From an uncultured Oscillospiraceae bacterium (GTDB lineage Bacteria > Bacillota > Clostridia > Oscillospirales > Oscillospiraceae), in NCBI GenBank assembly GCA_910588365.1, contig CAJUQS010000033.1:1-24296 (forward strand): a stretch of DNA of 24,296 bases, in the 5' to 3' direction. Of this stretch, positions 14,914 to 22,790 are shown in pieces. A program made the position numbers and the translations under genes. Under the pieces are notes generated by a model. It saw nothing but the letters and a program-made list of their open reading frames with translations, ran no database searches and was not told the DNA's origin. Each line of letters opens with the position of its first letter. The stretch's first letter is position 1.

Positions 14914-17151
14914 ATGAAGCAATACGTAAAGACAAACAAAATCCTTCTGGCACTGCTGGCCCTCTGCGTTCTGGTCAGCCTGGCGGTCATCGCGCGGCGG
15001 TGGCAGGCGGAGGCCAGCAACAAACGCTACGACGTGGTTCTGGACTACAGCGAGATGGAGCTGCTGGCCGAGCAGAGCGAGCATGACGTCTCCTGGTGGC
15101 TGGGCCAGTTCAGGGACATGGGCATCACCAAGGTGGGCCTGACCGAGGAGAGCCTCATCACCCTCATGGAAAACTCCCCCCTGGCCGTCACCGCCATCCC
15201 CATGGACACGGTCATACAGGACGCGGACTGGCGGTCCAATTATCCCGACAGCTTTGTCCAGCGCATCGACAGGCGGGGCTTTGACCGCTTCGACGTGCTG
15301 GTGGAGGTTTCCGGCGAGGAGGCTATCGAATTTGTCACCCAGGGCATCCAGGGCCGCTTTGACCCCGACTCCTATATCATCGAGACCATGGAGGCCCCCT
15401 ACCTGCCCTACTCCTCCCTCTACTCCGCCAGCTCCTCCGATGAGGACCGTGCCTTCCTCTTCCTGGACGGCGAGGTGAACGACGCGCTGTACCTCAGCGA
15501 CACCAAATACATGACCACCATGCGCAAGGGCTTCTCCCAGCGCAACGAAATCAAGGCCTCCAAGCTCATGTATCTCTCTTTGGGCCTCATGCCGGAGAAG
15601 GTGGAGACCATCCAGGAGCTGGGCATGGAGATCATCCCCCGCACCCTGGCCTATGACGGCCACAATGACGCCCGCTTCGCCCAGGACGTGGTCCGGGGCT
15701 ACGACGCCTACGGCATCACCCCGGAATATATCATCGCCGGCGGCGAGGCGGTCATCGGCTATGATGACGAGGAGGACGACTTCGCCCTGAACTACTTCCA
15801 GGACAACGACATTACTGTGGGCCTCATCGAGACCAACGTCCAGCGGGAGAATATCATGCAGTCCGGCATTGAGGACATCGCCAAGGCCACGGACTATAAT
15901 GTGGTGCGGGTCTTCTCCGTGTGGGACTATATCCAATACCGCTACGCATACTACGGCTATGAGGGCGCGGAGGAGATCGAGAACACCCTCTACCGTGCCA
16001 TCGTGGAGCGCAATATCCGCATCATCTACTTCAAGCCCATCAAGCAGAACGACAACAGCTACGCCTATATCACCGACATGGACGTCTACCGGGATATGTT
16101 CGAGAGCCTGGACCGGCGCCTGGAGGCCCACAACATCACCAGGGGCGAGGCCTCGGTGATGGACAACGTCCAGGTGCCCTCCCTGGCCATGCTGGCGCTG
16201 GGCCTGGGGGCGGGTATCGGCGGTGTGCTGCTGCCGGCCACGTGCCTGCCCATGAAGAAGAAGTGGACCCTGATTCTGGCGGGGGCCGCCGCCGTCTGCG
16301 TGGCAGCGGCCTGGGTGGTCATGCCCAACACCTTCCGGCTGGTGGCCAGCTTCGCCAGCTCCGTGGTCTTCGCCTGCCTGGCCGCGGCCTTCTTCCTGAT
16401 GGCTGCCAAGGAATCCAGCCAGGTCCTGCCCTCCAACGCCAAGCTGGGCAGGATTCTCCCCCGGGCCGCCGCCATCCTGGCCATCGCGGTGCTCATCTCC
16501 CTGGCGGGCGCCATGATGACCGCCGCGCCCCTGTCCTCCACGGACTATATGCTGGAGCTGGGCATCTTCCGGGGCGTGAAGCTGGCGCAGCTGGCGCCGC
16601 TCGCCTTCTTCTGTGTGCTGTTTCTGGCCTACTACGGCCTCTTTGAGAAAAGCCGGAGAGCCAATACCCTGCGGCTGCGGGACATCGTGGGCGCGCTGAA
16701 CTGGACCATCCCCGTGTGGGTGCTGGTGCTGCTGGCGGCCGTGGGCCTTGCTGGGTACTACTACCTGGCCCGCACCGGCCACGAGACGGACGTGTCCGTA
16801 TCCACCCTGGAGATCATCATGCGCAACGACCTGGAGAATCTGCTGCTGGCCCGGCCCCGGACCAAGGAATTCCTGGTGGCCTTCCCCTGCATCATGCTGG
16901 CGGTGTACGCCGCCGTGCGGCGCCTCCCCTTCTGGACGGCCCTGTTCGGTCTGGCGGGCACCATCGGCCTGACCAGCGTGTGCAACACCTTCATGCACAT
17001 CCGCACCCCCCTGTACCTGGGCTTCGCGCGCACGGCCTACTCCCTGGTGCTGGGCCTTGTGGTGGGCGCCGTCTTCACCGGCTGCTTTGAGCTGCTGTAC
17101 CGGTTGTTTCTCATTGCCCGAAAAAAATATATTGAGGCGGAACAGAAATAA
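14914..17151 (+). CDS. DUF5693-family membrane protein
   Basis: A 745-aa protein with an N-terminal membrane anchor or signal (residues about 10-28, ILLALLALCVLVSLAVIA), a large extracytoplasmic domain to about residue 420, and then about ten predicted membrane helices in the C-terminal 320 residues. It resembles the DUF5693 family, known mainly from its constant place next to csaB in Firmicutes; no biochemical role is established. The soluble part shows VGLTEESLITLMENSP and GLMPEKVETIQELGMEIIPR, reminiscent of TIM-barrel-like deacetylase or glycosidase folds, but I would not assign activity. ATG 14914 follows AAAGGAG. Its stop (17149-17151) directly abuts the csaB start, strongly implying translational coupling and a shared envelope role. 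Confidence 0.85.
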   Translation: MKQYVKTNKILLALLALCVLVSLAVIARRWQAEASNKRYDVVLDYSEMELLAEQSEHDVSWWLGQFRDMGITKVGLTEESLITLMENSPLAVTAIPMDTVIQDADWRSNYPDSFVQRIDRRGFDRFDVLVEVSGEEAIEFVTQGIQGRFDPDSYIIETMEAPYLPYSSLYSASSSDEDRAFLFLDGEVNDALYLSDTKYMTTMRKGFSQRNEIKASKLMYLSLGLMPEKVETIQELGMEIIPRTLAYDGHNDARFAQDVVRGYDAYGITPEYIIAGGEAVIGYDDEEDDFALNYFQDNDITVGLIETNVQRENIMQSGIEDIAKATDYNVVRVFSVWDYIQYRYAYYGYEGAEEIENTLYRAIVERNIRIIYFKPIKQNDNSYAYITDMDVYRDMFESLDRRLEAHNITRGEASVMDNVQVPSLAMLALGLGAGIGGVLLPATCLPMKKKWTLILAGAAAVCVAAAWVVMPNTFRLVASFASSVVFACLAAAFFLMAAKESSQVLPSNAKLGRILPRAAAILAIAVLISLAGAMMTAAPLSSTDYMLELGIFRGVKLAQLAPLAFFCVLFLAYYGLFEKSRRANTLRLRDIVGALNWTIPVWVLVLLAAVGLAGYYYLARTGHETDVSVSTLEIIMRNDLENLLLARPRTKEFLVAFPCIMLAVYAAVRRLPFWTALFGLAGTIGLTSVCNTFMHIRTPLYLGFARTAYSLVLGLVVGAVFTGCFELLYRLFLIARKKYIEAEQK

Positions 17152-18255
17152 ATGTACAATATACTGATATCGGGCTACTACGGCTTCAACAACATCGGGG
17201 ACGAGTCCATCCTGCGCACGGTTATCGACAACCTGCGGGAGAAGCTCCCGGACGTGGACATCACGGTCCTCTCCCAGTCGCCGGCCCAGACCAGCGAGAA
17301 ATACGGCGTCAAGGCCGCCCGCCGGATGAGCCTGTGGGACATCCTGCGCTCCGTCTGGCGCTGCGATCTGCTGCTCTCCGGCGGCGGGAGCCTGCTCCAG
17401 GACGCCACCAGCGGCCGCAGCATCCTCTACTACCTGTTCATCCTCCGCCTCGCCCAGCTGCTCCACAAGCAGACCTTCATCTACAGCCAGGGCATCGGAC
17501 CCATCTCCGCGCCCCGGAACCGTCGGCTCACCGCCTCGGTCCTCCGGCGCGCCGACGGCATCGTGGTCCGGGACGCCAGGAGCCGGGACCTGCTGCTGGA
17601 GATCGGCGTGCCGGCCCGGCTGGTCCACGTCACCGCCGACCCGGTCATCCGGGTGAAGAAGCCGGATCCCGCCCTGGGGCTGGAGATCCTGGCCCGGGAG
17701 GGCTGCCCCAGGGAGCCCGGCCGGCTCACCGTGGGCTGGGCCGTCAAGTCCCGGAAGCCCAACAAGGCGTTCCTCCAGGAGGTGGGCAGGTGCATCCTCT
17801 GGCTGCGGGAGTCCTGCGGCGCGGACTCGGTGCTCATCCCCTTCTTCCACGACGAGGACGTGGGCGTGTGCGAGGCCGTGGCGGCCCGGCTGGACGGAAA
17901 GGCCGGGTGCCTGCGGCAGAAGTACCTCTCCGAGGAGACCCTCTCCATCATCGGCTGTATGGACGTGATGGTGGGTGTGCGCCTCCACTCTCTCATCTAT
18001 GCCGCCGTCATGGGCGTGCCCATGATCGGCGTCAGCTACGACCCCAAGGTAGACTCCTTCCTCTCCTCCATCCAGCGCCCCACCCACTTTACGGTGGAGG
18101 ACTTCACCCTGGAGGGTTTCCAGGCCGCCTTCCGGGAAACCATGGAGAACCGGGAGGCCATCTGTGAGACAACGGCCCGGCGCCTGGAGGAGCTGATATC
18201 CAAGCTGGACCAGAACGAGGATTTAATCCGCGGAATTATGGAGCAAGCGAAGTGA
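17152..18255 (+). CDS. csaB: Polysaccharide pyruvyl transferase CsaB
   Basis: Adds a pyruvyl ketal to a secondary cell wall polymer sugar, using phosphoenolpyruvate as donor; in characterised Bacillus species this creates the binding site for SLH-domain surface proteins. It has 367 aa. Landmarks are the N-terminal ILISGYYGFNNIGDESILR, DLLLSGGGSLLQDATS, FIYSQGIGPI, and the C-terminal MVGVRLHSLIYAAVMGVPMIGVSYDPK with the family's conserved RLH. The ATG directly follows the upstream stop. Its own TGA overlaps the murJ GTG by 4 bp. Whether this genome encodes SLH-domain proteins is not visible here. Confidence 0.93.
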   Translation: MYNILISGYYGFNNIGDESILRTVIDNLREKLPDVDITVLSQSPAQTSEKYGVKAARRMSLWDILRSVWRCDLLLSGGGSLLQDATSGRSILYYLFILRLAQLLHKQTFIYSQGIGPISAPRNRRLTASVLRRADGIVVRDARSRDLLLEIGVPARLVHVTADPVIRVKKPDPALGLEILAREGCPREPGRLTVGWAVKSRKPNKAFLQEVGRCILWLRESCGADSVLIPFFHDEDVGVCEAVAARLDGKAGCLRQKYLSEETLSIIGCMDVMVGVRLHSLIYAAVMGVPMIGVSYDPKVDSFLSSIQRPTHFTVEDFTLEGFQAAFRETMENREAICETTARRLEELISKLDQNEDLIRGIMEQAK

Positions 18256-19769
18256 AAAAGAATCAAACCGTCAATGTCATCGGCGCGGTGACGATGGTCA
18301 CCCTGTTCGCCAAGCTGCTGGGCATCGTCCGTGAGTCCCTGCAGGCCCGCTCGTTCGGCACTCTGGCGGCCGCCGATCTGTACACCACCGCCAACAACAA
18401 CACCATCTACCTGTTCACCACCGTGGCCTACGCCCTGTGCATCGCCGCCGTGCCCATCCTCACCCCCCGCCTCCGGCGGAGCAGGAAGGAGGGCTGCCGC
18501 GCCGCCAGCAACCTCATCACCATCATGGTCCTGGTGAGCGCCGCCGCCGCAGCGGTGTGGATTGGGCTGACCTTCACCCCCTGGGTGGACTCCCTCTGGG
18601 ACGGCTCCCCCCAGGAGACCGCCCTGCTGGCCTCCTATGTGCGCGTCATGGCCCTCACCCTGCCGGTCATCGTGCTGACCTACCTGCTGGTGGCGCTGTT
18701 CCAGTCCCTGGAGCACTTCGTCCTCCAGGGCAGCATGTCCATTCCCTACAACCTGGCACTGATCCTCTTTCTGGCCCTTTTTGCCGGAAGGCTGGGTGTG
18801 GGCGGCTACGTGGCCGCGGTGGCCCTGGCCTGGCTCCTCCAGCTGGCCATGACCGTCCCCTACGCCCTGAAGGAGCGCTGCCCGCTCCGGCCGGTGCTGG
18901 ATCTCCGGGCGGACTACGTGAGGACCTTCTTCAAGACCGCCGTGGTGACGGTGCTGACCACGTCCATCTTCCTGTTCTGCTATCTTCAGGACTCCGGCAT
19001 GACGGCCCAGCTCTCCGACAGTCCGGTCAGCGCCTTCTACTATGCGGACAAGCTCTTCACCCCCCTGACCACCACGCTCATCTACTCCATCAGCACCGTT
19101 CTCTTCCCCAAGTTCAGCGAGGAGTACGCCACTGCGGCCCACGGGGAGTACCTGCGCTATATCTGGAACGTGCTGCGCACCACCCTGCTGCTCATCCTGC
19201 CCATCTCCGTGGTTCTGGCGGCCTTCGGCACCCCCATCGTCCAGGTGCTATTTGAGGGCGGCAGCTTCGACGCCGCCTCCACCGCCTCCACCGGCGCCAT
19301 CTTCACCATCTACGCCCTGTCCATGGCCGGCTTCTGCGCCCTGGATCTCCTCAGCAAGGCATACTACACCATGGAGCGGACTCTGGCGCCCCTTCTGGTC
19401 AACGGCGGCATTCTGGCCTGCAACTGGGGTCTCAACCGTCTGCTGGCTCCCCGCTGGGGCGGGGCGGGCCTGGCCGCGGCCACCGCTGTTTCCATCACTG
19501 TGGGCGGCGTGGTCCTGGCGGCTCTCTTTCTGCGGGGAGCCGGGGAGATTCACGTCATGCCTCTGATCAAAAGCGCCGCCGCCGCCGTCCTCACCGGCGG
19601 GGCCCTGTGGTTTTTGACGGGGCTGGTCCTGAACGGCCTGGAGAGCAAGCTGATGCTGGTTGCCAAGTGCGTGGGTCTGGGGGCGGCGGCAGTGGTACTG
19701 TACGCCCTGCTCATGCTCCTCACCCGCCAGGAGGACTTCCTGGCTCTGGTGAAACGCTGCAAAAAGTAA
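18252..19769 (+). CDS. murJ: Lipid II flippase MurJ (MviN family)
   Basis: Integral membrane protein expected to flip lipid II or another lipid-linked wall precursor across the membrane. It has 505 aa and about 13-14 hydrophobic helices. MurJ features include the early VTLFAKLLGIVRESLQARSFG and, later, SAFYYADKLFTPLTTTLIYS and LFPKFSEEYAT. The start is GTG 18252 inside a GTGA overlap with the csaB stop, with GGAGC just upstream. Sitting between csaB and an acyltransferase, it might serve a secondary wall polymer rather than only peptidoglycan; this is inference, and other murJ copies may exist in the genome. Confidence 0.92.
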   Translation: MKKNQTVNVIGAVTMVTLFAKLLGIVRESLQARSFGTLAAADLYTTANNNTIYLFTTVAYALCIAAVPILTPRLRRSRKEGCRAASNLITIMVLVSAAAAAVWIGLTFTPWVDSLWDGSPQETALLASYVRVMALTLPVIVLTYLLVALFQSLEHFVLQGSMSIPYNLALILFLALFAGRLGVGGYVAAVALAWLLQLAMTVPYALKERCPLRPVLDLRADYVRTFFKTAVVTVLTTSIFLFCYLQDSGMTAQLSDSPVSAFYYADKLFTPLTTTLIYSISTVLFPKFSEEYATAAHGEYLRYIWNVLRTTLLLILPISVVLAAFGTPIVQVLFEGGSFDAASTASTGAIFTIYALSMAGFCALDLLSKAYYTMERTLAPLLVNGGILACNWGLNRLLAPRWGGAGLAAATAVSITVGGVVLAALFLRGAGEIHVMPLIKSAAAAVLTGGALWFLTGLVLNGLESKLMLVAKCVGLGAAAVVLYALLMLLTRQEDFLALVKRCKK

Positions 19770-19784
19770 AAAGGAGGCGTCCAC

Positions 19785-20831
19785 ATGGACAACGCGCTCA
19801 CCCCCCGGCGGGACGGGGCCGTCGATCTGGCCAAGGCTCTGGCCATCTGCGCGGTGGTGCTCATCCACTGCAGCGCCAACCACTTCGCCCACCATCCGGC
19901 CGGCAGCTTTCAGTGGCTGGCCGCCTGCTTCTGGGGCAGTGTGTCCCGGTGGGCCGTGCCGGTATTCCTGCTGTGCAGCGGGGCGCTGATGAACGCGCCA
20001 GGGCGGGATCTGCCGCTGAAAAAGCTCTTCTCCCGGTACCTGCTGCGGCTGGCGCTGGCGCTGGCCGTGTGGGCGGGGCTGTACGAGCTGCTGCGGATCT
20101 ACATGGGCCGGGGCGGCGCTCCCCTCAGCCAGCTGGCGGTCCAGAGCGCCAAAAACTGGCTCACCGGAACCACCTACTACCATCTGTACTACTTTTATTT
20201 CGCCATTGCCCTGTACCTCGCCCTGCCCCTGACCCGTCTGATTGCCCGGCACGCCTCCCGGGCGGAGCTGCGGTATCTTCTGGCTCTGTGGTTTCTTGCC
20301 GGCAGCGTCATCCCCTTCTGCCGGTACTTCCCGCCCTTTGACCAGCTGGGCGCCTCCCTTCTGCGCTACTCCCTGCCCGCCATCTTCCTCTCCCCGGGGC
20401 TGGGCCTGCTGGGGTGGTACCTGGGCCAGCATCCGCCCAAGAGCTGCCGGGAGGGGCTGGTGCTGTTCCTGGCGGGCTTTGGCGTCACCTTCCTGGGCAC
20501 CTGGCGGCGCAGCGCGGCGGCGGGGGAGCTGGACCAGTTCTTCCTGGACGGCTTCGGCCTGTTCGTGCTGCTGATGGCCGCCGGCGTCTTCCGGCTGTGC
20601 CAGCGGCTGGGCCGGGACGGCGTCCCCGGACCGGTGCTGTACCTGTCCCGCGCCTCCTTCTGCGTCTATCTCATCCACCCCTACTTCCAGTGGCTGACCC
20701 GGCAGGCATTCTTCGAGACCCTGTCCCCCGTGTGGGCCGTCCCCGCCCAGGCCCTCCTGCTCCTGGGGCTCAGCGCGGCGGCCTACGAGGTCCTGCGCCG
20801 GGTGCCGGTGGTGAGCCGGTGGATCATCTAG
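19785..20831 (+). CDS. Membrane acyltransferase (acyltransferase 3 family)
   Basis: A 348-aa multi-spanning protein with about ten hydrophobic helices and the acyltransferase-3 (OafA/WecH-like) layout: an N-terminal DGAVDLAKALAICAVVLIHC with the family histidine in helix 1, SVSRWAVPVFLLCSGALM, and FCVYLIHPYFQWLTRQAF near the end. Family members O-acetylate or otherwise acylate extracytoplasmic polysaccharides, peptidoglycan or lipids. ATG 19785 follows AAAAAGGAGG. It is the last gene of the DUF5693-csaB-murJ run, 15 bases after murJ, so a role in decorating the same wall polymer is a reasonable inference. The exact acyl donor and acceptor are unknown. Confidence 0.87.
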   Translation: MDNALTPRRDGAVDLAKALAICAVVLIHCSANHFAHHPAGSFQWLAACFWGSVSRWAVPVFLLCSGALMNAPGRDLPLKKLFSRYLLRLALALAVWAGLYELLRIYMGRGGAPLSQLAVQSAKNWLTGTTYYHLYYFYFAIALYLALPLTRLIARHASRAELRYLLALWFLAGSVIPFCRYFPPFDQLGASLLRYSLPAIFLSPGLGLLGWYLGQHPPKSCREGLVLFLAGFGVTFLGTWRRSAAAGELDQFFLDGFGLFVLLMAAGVFRLCQRLGRDGVPGPVLYLSRASFCVYLIHPYFQWLTRQAFFETLSPVWAVPAQALLLLGLSAAAYEVLRRVPVVSRWII

Positions 20832-20925
20832 CGTCTTGTTTGAAACCGCCTGCCCTCCCCCGGCGGCCTGAACCGCCGGCGCCCGCTGCGGGGGCATCGG
20901 GCGAGAAAAATCAAAAGAAACTTTT

Positions 20926-21012
20926 ACGGCAAAACTCCTCTCTGCCTTGGATACTCACCGGCCCTGTTTGGCCGGCGCATCGAAGGCAAAACGGAGCTTT
21001 GCCGTATATTTT
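20926..21012 (+). repeat. 80-bp imperfect palindrome followed by a T-run
   Basis: ACGGCAAA (20926-20933) pairs with TTTGCCGT (20998-21005). Next inward, TGCCTT (20943-20948) pairs with AAGGCA (20983-20988), and CCGGCC (20958-20963) with GGCCGG (20970-20975) around a 6-nt loop. The intervening arm sequences also match mostly. ATATTTTT follows, so it may act as the terminator of the envelope operon. Its length and symmetry also suit a dispersed palindromic repeat. Confidence 0.75.
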
Positions 21013-21060
21013 TGGGGGGTTATAAATAGAAATTGTCTGAAAAGGCGGCCTGCCGGCAGA

Positions 21061-21220
21061 TATAGTCGACGCACTTGAAAATCGGTAAAGTTCGGCGGTC
21101 AAAATGATACGGGGCGGCGTTGTCGTCTTTGGCGGGCGTCAGCCCGCCTGCATCCTCCGCCTTGCCCCGCATCATTTTTCCTCCCCTCCTTTTTACCTCT
21201 TCTCAAGTGCGTCGACTATA
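21061..21220. mobile_element. 160-bp MITE-like element with perfect 18-bp terminal repeats
   Basis: TATAGTCGACGCACTTGA (21061-21078) is repeated exactly in inverted orientation at 21203-21220. Inside lies a second inverted pair, AAAATGATaCGGGGC near 21101-21115 against GCCCCGCATCATTTT near 21164-21178, and at the centre a perfect GGCGGGC/GCCCGCC hairpin around 21139-21156. The element has no coding capacity and ends in TATA on both sides, consistent with a TA target as used by Tc1/mariner/IS630-type transposases. That assignment and the mobile nature are inference; the inverted repeats are directly visible. Confidence 0.75.
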
Positions 21221-21245
21221 CCGGTTTGATTCCGCTGAGCGGTGA

Positions 21246-21560
21246 GAACTTTTTTGCACCACATCAATATCCCAAAATATCCTGTGCAATCGGGAAGATG
21301 CCGTGGAATGTGTGAATGATGCTTATTTGGACGCTTGTCAGGCCATCCCGCTCACCGCATTCGCGCTGGAGATCTATCACTATAACGCCGCAGTGGACTA
21401 CTTGACTTCGCTGGGCATTGATGCAAAAGACCTCAGCGACTATTCCCGCTGCGGGGTCATTGAGGCGGTGGAAGTTATCGGTGCGCCCACAACCTATATT
21501 AGGCCTACAATAGCAGGCCCCTATGTTTCCGTTTACCACTCTATTGTGGACCTGGTGTAA
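21246..21560 (+). pseudogene. Chimeric frame starting with a sigma-70-like fragment
   Basis: The frame is open from 21246 to the TAA at 21558-21560, with no convincing start or ribosome binding site. Residues encoded by about 21264-21355 (SISQNILCNREDAVECVND, then AYLDACQAIP) match region 2 of ECF-type sigma factors of Clostridia, which usually read NILxNREDAEECVNDTYLxxWNxIPP. After AIP the match stops, and an unrelated stretch follows (LEIYHYNAAVDYLTSLGIDA, then YIRPTIAGPYVSVYHSIVDLV) that I cannot assign. The likeliest reading is a broken sigma gene joined by deletion or recombination to the tail of another gene. It lies directly after the MITE-like element, consistent with local rearrangement. 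Confidence 0.5.
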
Positions 21561-21587
21561 ATGATAGCGACAGAAAGCGCTCTAAAG

Positions 21588-21611
21588 TATGTCGGATTAT
21601 TTTCCGGCATA
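21588..21611 (-). terminator. Weak stem-loop at the end of the transglutaminase-like gene
   Basis: TATGTCGG (21588-21595) and CCGGCATA (21604-21611) pair with one mismatch or wobble and overlap the stop codon. On the minus strand CTTT follows. Weak evidence. Confidence 0.35.
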
Positions 21612-22523
21612 GTGTGATCCAAAAATGTCATAATAGATGTTCTGGGTATTATTTGTTAAAACAGAAAACTTTTCATTTGCAGTCCAAAAATGTTCTATCT
21701 GTTCAATATTTTTATCGGGTTCTGACAACAATTCCGCCAAACGATCAAGTTCATACAACTCACGTTCGCTCAACGTATGTATGCCGCCACGAAGATACAA
21801 GGGCTGATAAGAATAAAAAATTTCATTGTTCATCAAGGCATGAAAATCCATGAACAAATAATCGCATAAGCCTTCCAAAGCAGTTGGTGTAAAAACATCT
21901 AACTTTTTATTTAATGTGTTTTGTCTCATACCAATCCATGCATCGGACGCGGTTACAAACTTCCGGCGCGGTAAATCAAATTGGCTGTAACCAAAGCGGT
22001 GTTCATACTCATAATAACCATCAACATCTACCAAAACCCATCTATATTCATTAAAATCCCAGTATTCATTAACCCAATGCTCCATATAGCTGTCACCCAC
22101 ATCTCCAAAATCCATAAATCCAGCTCTGGAGCGGCAGGGGATTCCTTTTGCTTTTAAAATCGCACTGAATAATACGGAAGCCTGCCGGCAGGATACCGTG
22201 ATTCTTTTTGTCACGTCCCTATTTTTTGTAAATCCTGTTTCATCCAGACGCAAAATGCCAGCAATCATTGAAACAGCGGTAATATATAGTTCATCTTCAT
22301 TTCTAAAACGATTTTTCGGATAGGACGCAAACTTCCCATAGTAAGCGCTTTCTAAGTAAGGAGATGGTTCTGTAAAATACATAGATGGGTGGGTAATTTG
22401 ATCGCACACTAATCTCCCTATGGAAGGTATGTCGTCTGGTAGTGATCGTATAAAATCCTTATATACCCCTACATAGGTATAAATGCTGGTTTCCAAATAA
22501 CGCTGGCATATTTCTCTGTTCAT
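21597..22523 (-). CDS. Transglutaminase-like domain protein
   Basis: A 308-aa protein with a transglutaminase/protease-like core. The candidate catalytic triad is Cys112 in ITVSCRQASVLFSAILKAKG, His149 in YMEHWVNEYW, and Asp166 in YRWVLVDVDGYYEYEHRFG, in the order and spacing of the superfamily. There is no signal peptide or membrane segment, so it is probably cytoplasmic. The family includes proteases, amidases and cross-linking enzymes, so activity cannot be assigned. Base composition is clearly more AT-rich than the rest of the window, pointing to recent acquisition. The start at 22523 has GGGAGG about 12 bases in front. A promoter at 22576-22604 faces it, and it is convergent with the sigma-like fragment. 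Confidence 0.8.
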   Translation of the reverse strand: MNREICQRYLETSIYTYVGVYKDFIRSLPDDIPSIGRLVCDQITHPSMYFTEPSPYLESAYYGKFASYPKNRFRNEDELYITAVSMIAGILRLDETGFTKNRDVTKRITVSCRQASVLFSAILKAKGIPCRSRAGFMDFGDVGDSYMEHWVNEYWDFNEYRWVLVDVDGYYEYEHRFGYSQFDLPRRKFVTASDAWIGMRQNTLNKKLDVFTPTALEGLCDYLFMDFHALMNNEIFYSYQPLYLRGGIHTLSERELYELDRLAELLSEPDKNIEQIEHFWTANEKFSVLTNNTQNIYYDIFGSHYAGK

Positions 22524-22575
22524 GTAATTTTTTGACCTCCCGGTATTTTTAGAGGTAGATGTCCGCTCTGATAAA

Positions 22576-22604
22576 ATGCTATCAAAATAAAAAAATTACG
22601 TCAA
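22576..22604 (-). promoter_or_regulatory. Promoter for the transglutaminase-like gene
   Basis: On the minus strand TTGACG (complement of 22599-22604), 17-bp spacer rich in T, TAGCAT (complement of 22576-22581). Confidence 0.6.
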
Positions 22605-22745
22605 TGAGAAAATGTTCGCTTTTTACTGTTCCATTTTGCTCCAGGTACTTCGGAACCGGCTCACGGTCTGCCCAAGAGCCATCTTCACGCTTGTAGGATC
22701 GATACCGCAGTTTACAATTTATACCTTGTATTGTCCTCTGGCTTT
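22590..22745 (-). pseudogene. Coding remnant, protein-like minus-strand frame
   Basis: On the minus strand, between the response regulator promoter and the transglutaminase promoter, a frame reads GINCKLRYRSYKREDGSWAD and then REPVPKYLEQNGT before degenerating into low-complexity sequence. It has no start codon or ribosome binding site and begins after an in-frame TAG near 22746. The composition looks like genuine protein rather than random sequence, so I read it as the leftover of a longer gene, possibly from a mobile element. I cannot name the family. Confidence 0.35.
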
Positions 22746-22755
22746 CCTATATAAT
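22726..22755 (+). promoter_or_regulatory. Promoter for the two-component system
   Basis: TTGTAT (22726-22731), 18-bp spacer, perfect TATAAT (22750-22755), about 35 bases before the response regulator start. Confidence 0.65.
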
Positions 22756-22790
22756 TTGGATTAACGCTACCAAGCTCAGGAGACACAAGT

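Larger units (their letters stand above)
20832..21245. other. Intergenic region rich in palindromes
   Basis: No protein-coding gene seen in 414 bases. Directly after the acyltransferase are two GC-rich hairpins (CCGGCGG/CCGCCGG at 20860-20879 and CGCCCG/CGGGCG at 20880-20903). An 80-bp long-range palindrome (20926-21005) follows, then a 160-bp element with terminal inverted repeats (21061-21220), listed separately. Confidence 0.7.

Noticed and set aside
14404..18087. A 1227-codon open frame on the minus strand
   Set aside because: It is antisense to ruvX, DUF5693 and csaB, all with strong family matches and ribosome binding sites. Its translation is low-complexity Gly/His/Val/Asp-rich, as expected from the codon bias of the real genes.
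19248..20897. A 549-codon minus-strand frame opposite murJ and the acyltransferase
   Set aside because: Gln/Gly/Pro-rich shadow with no domain; the plus-strand genes have family motifs and proper starts.
21048..21058. CTGCCGGCAG palindrome seen here and again near 22183
   Set aside because: Ten bases in a GC-rich context; the second copy lies inside a coding region, so chance is the simplest explanation.
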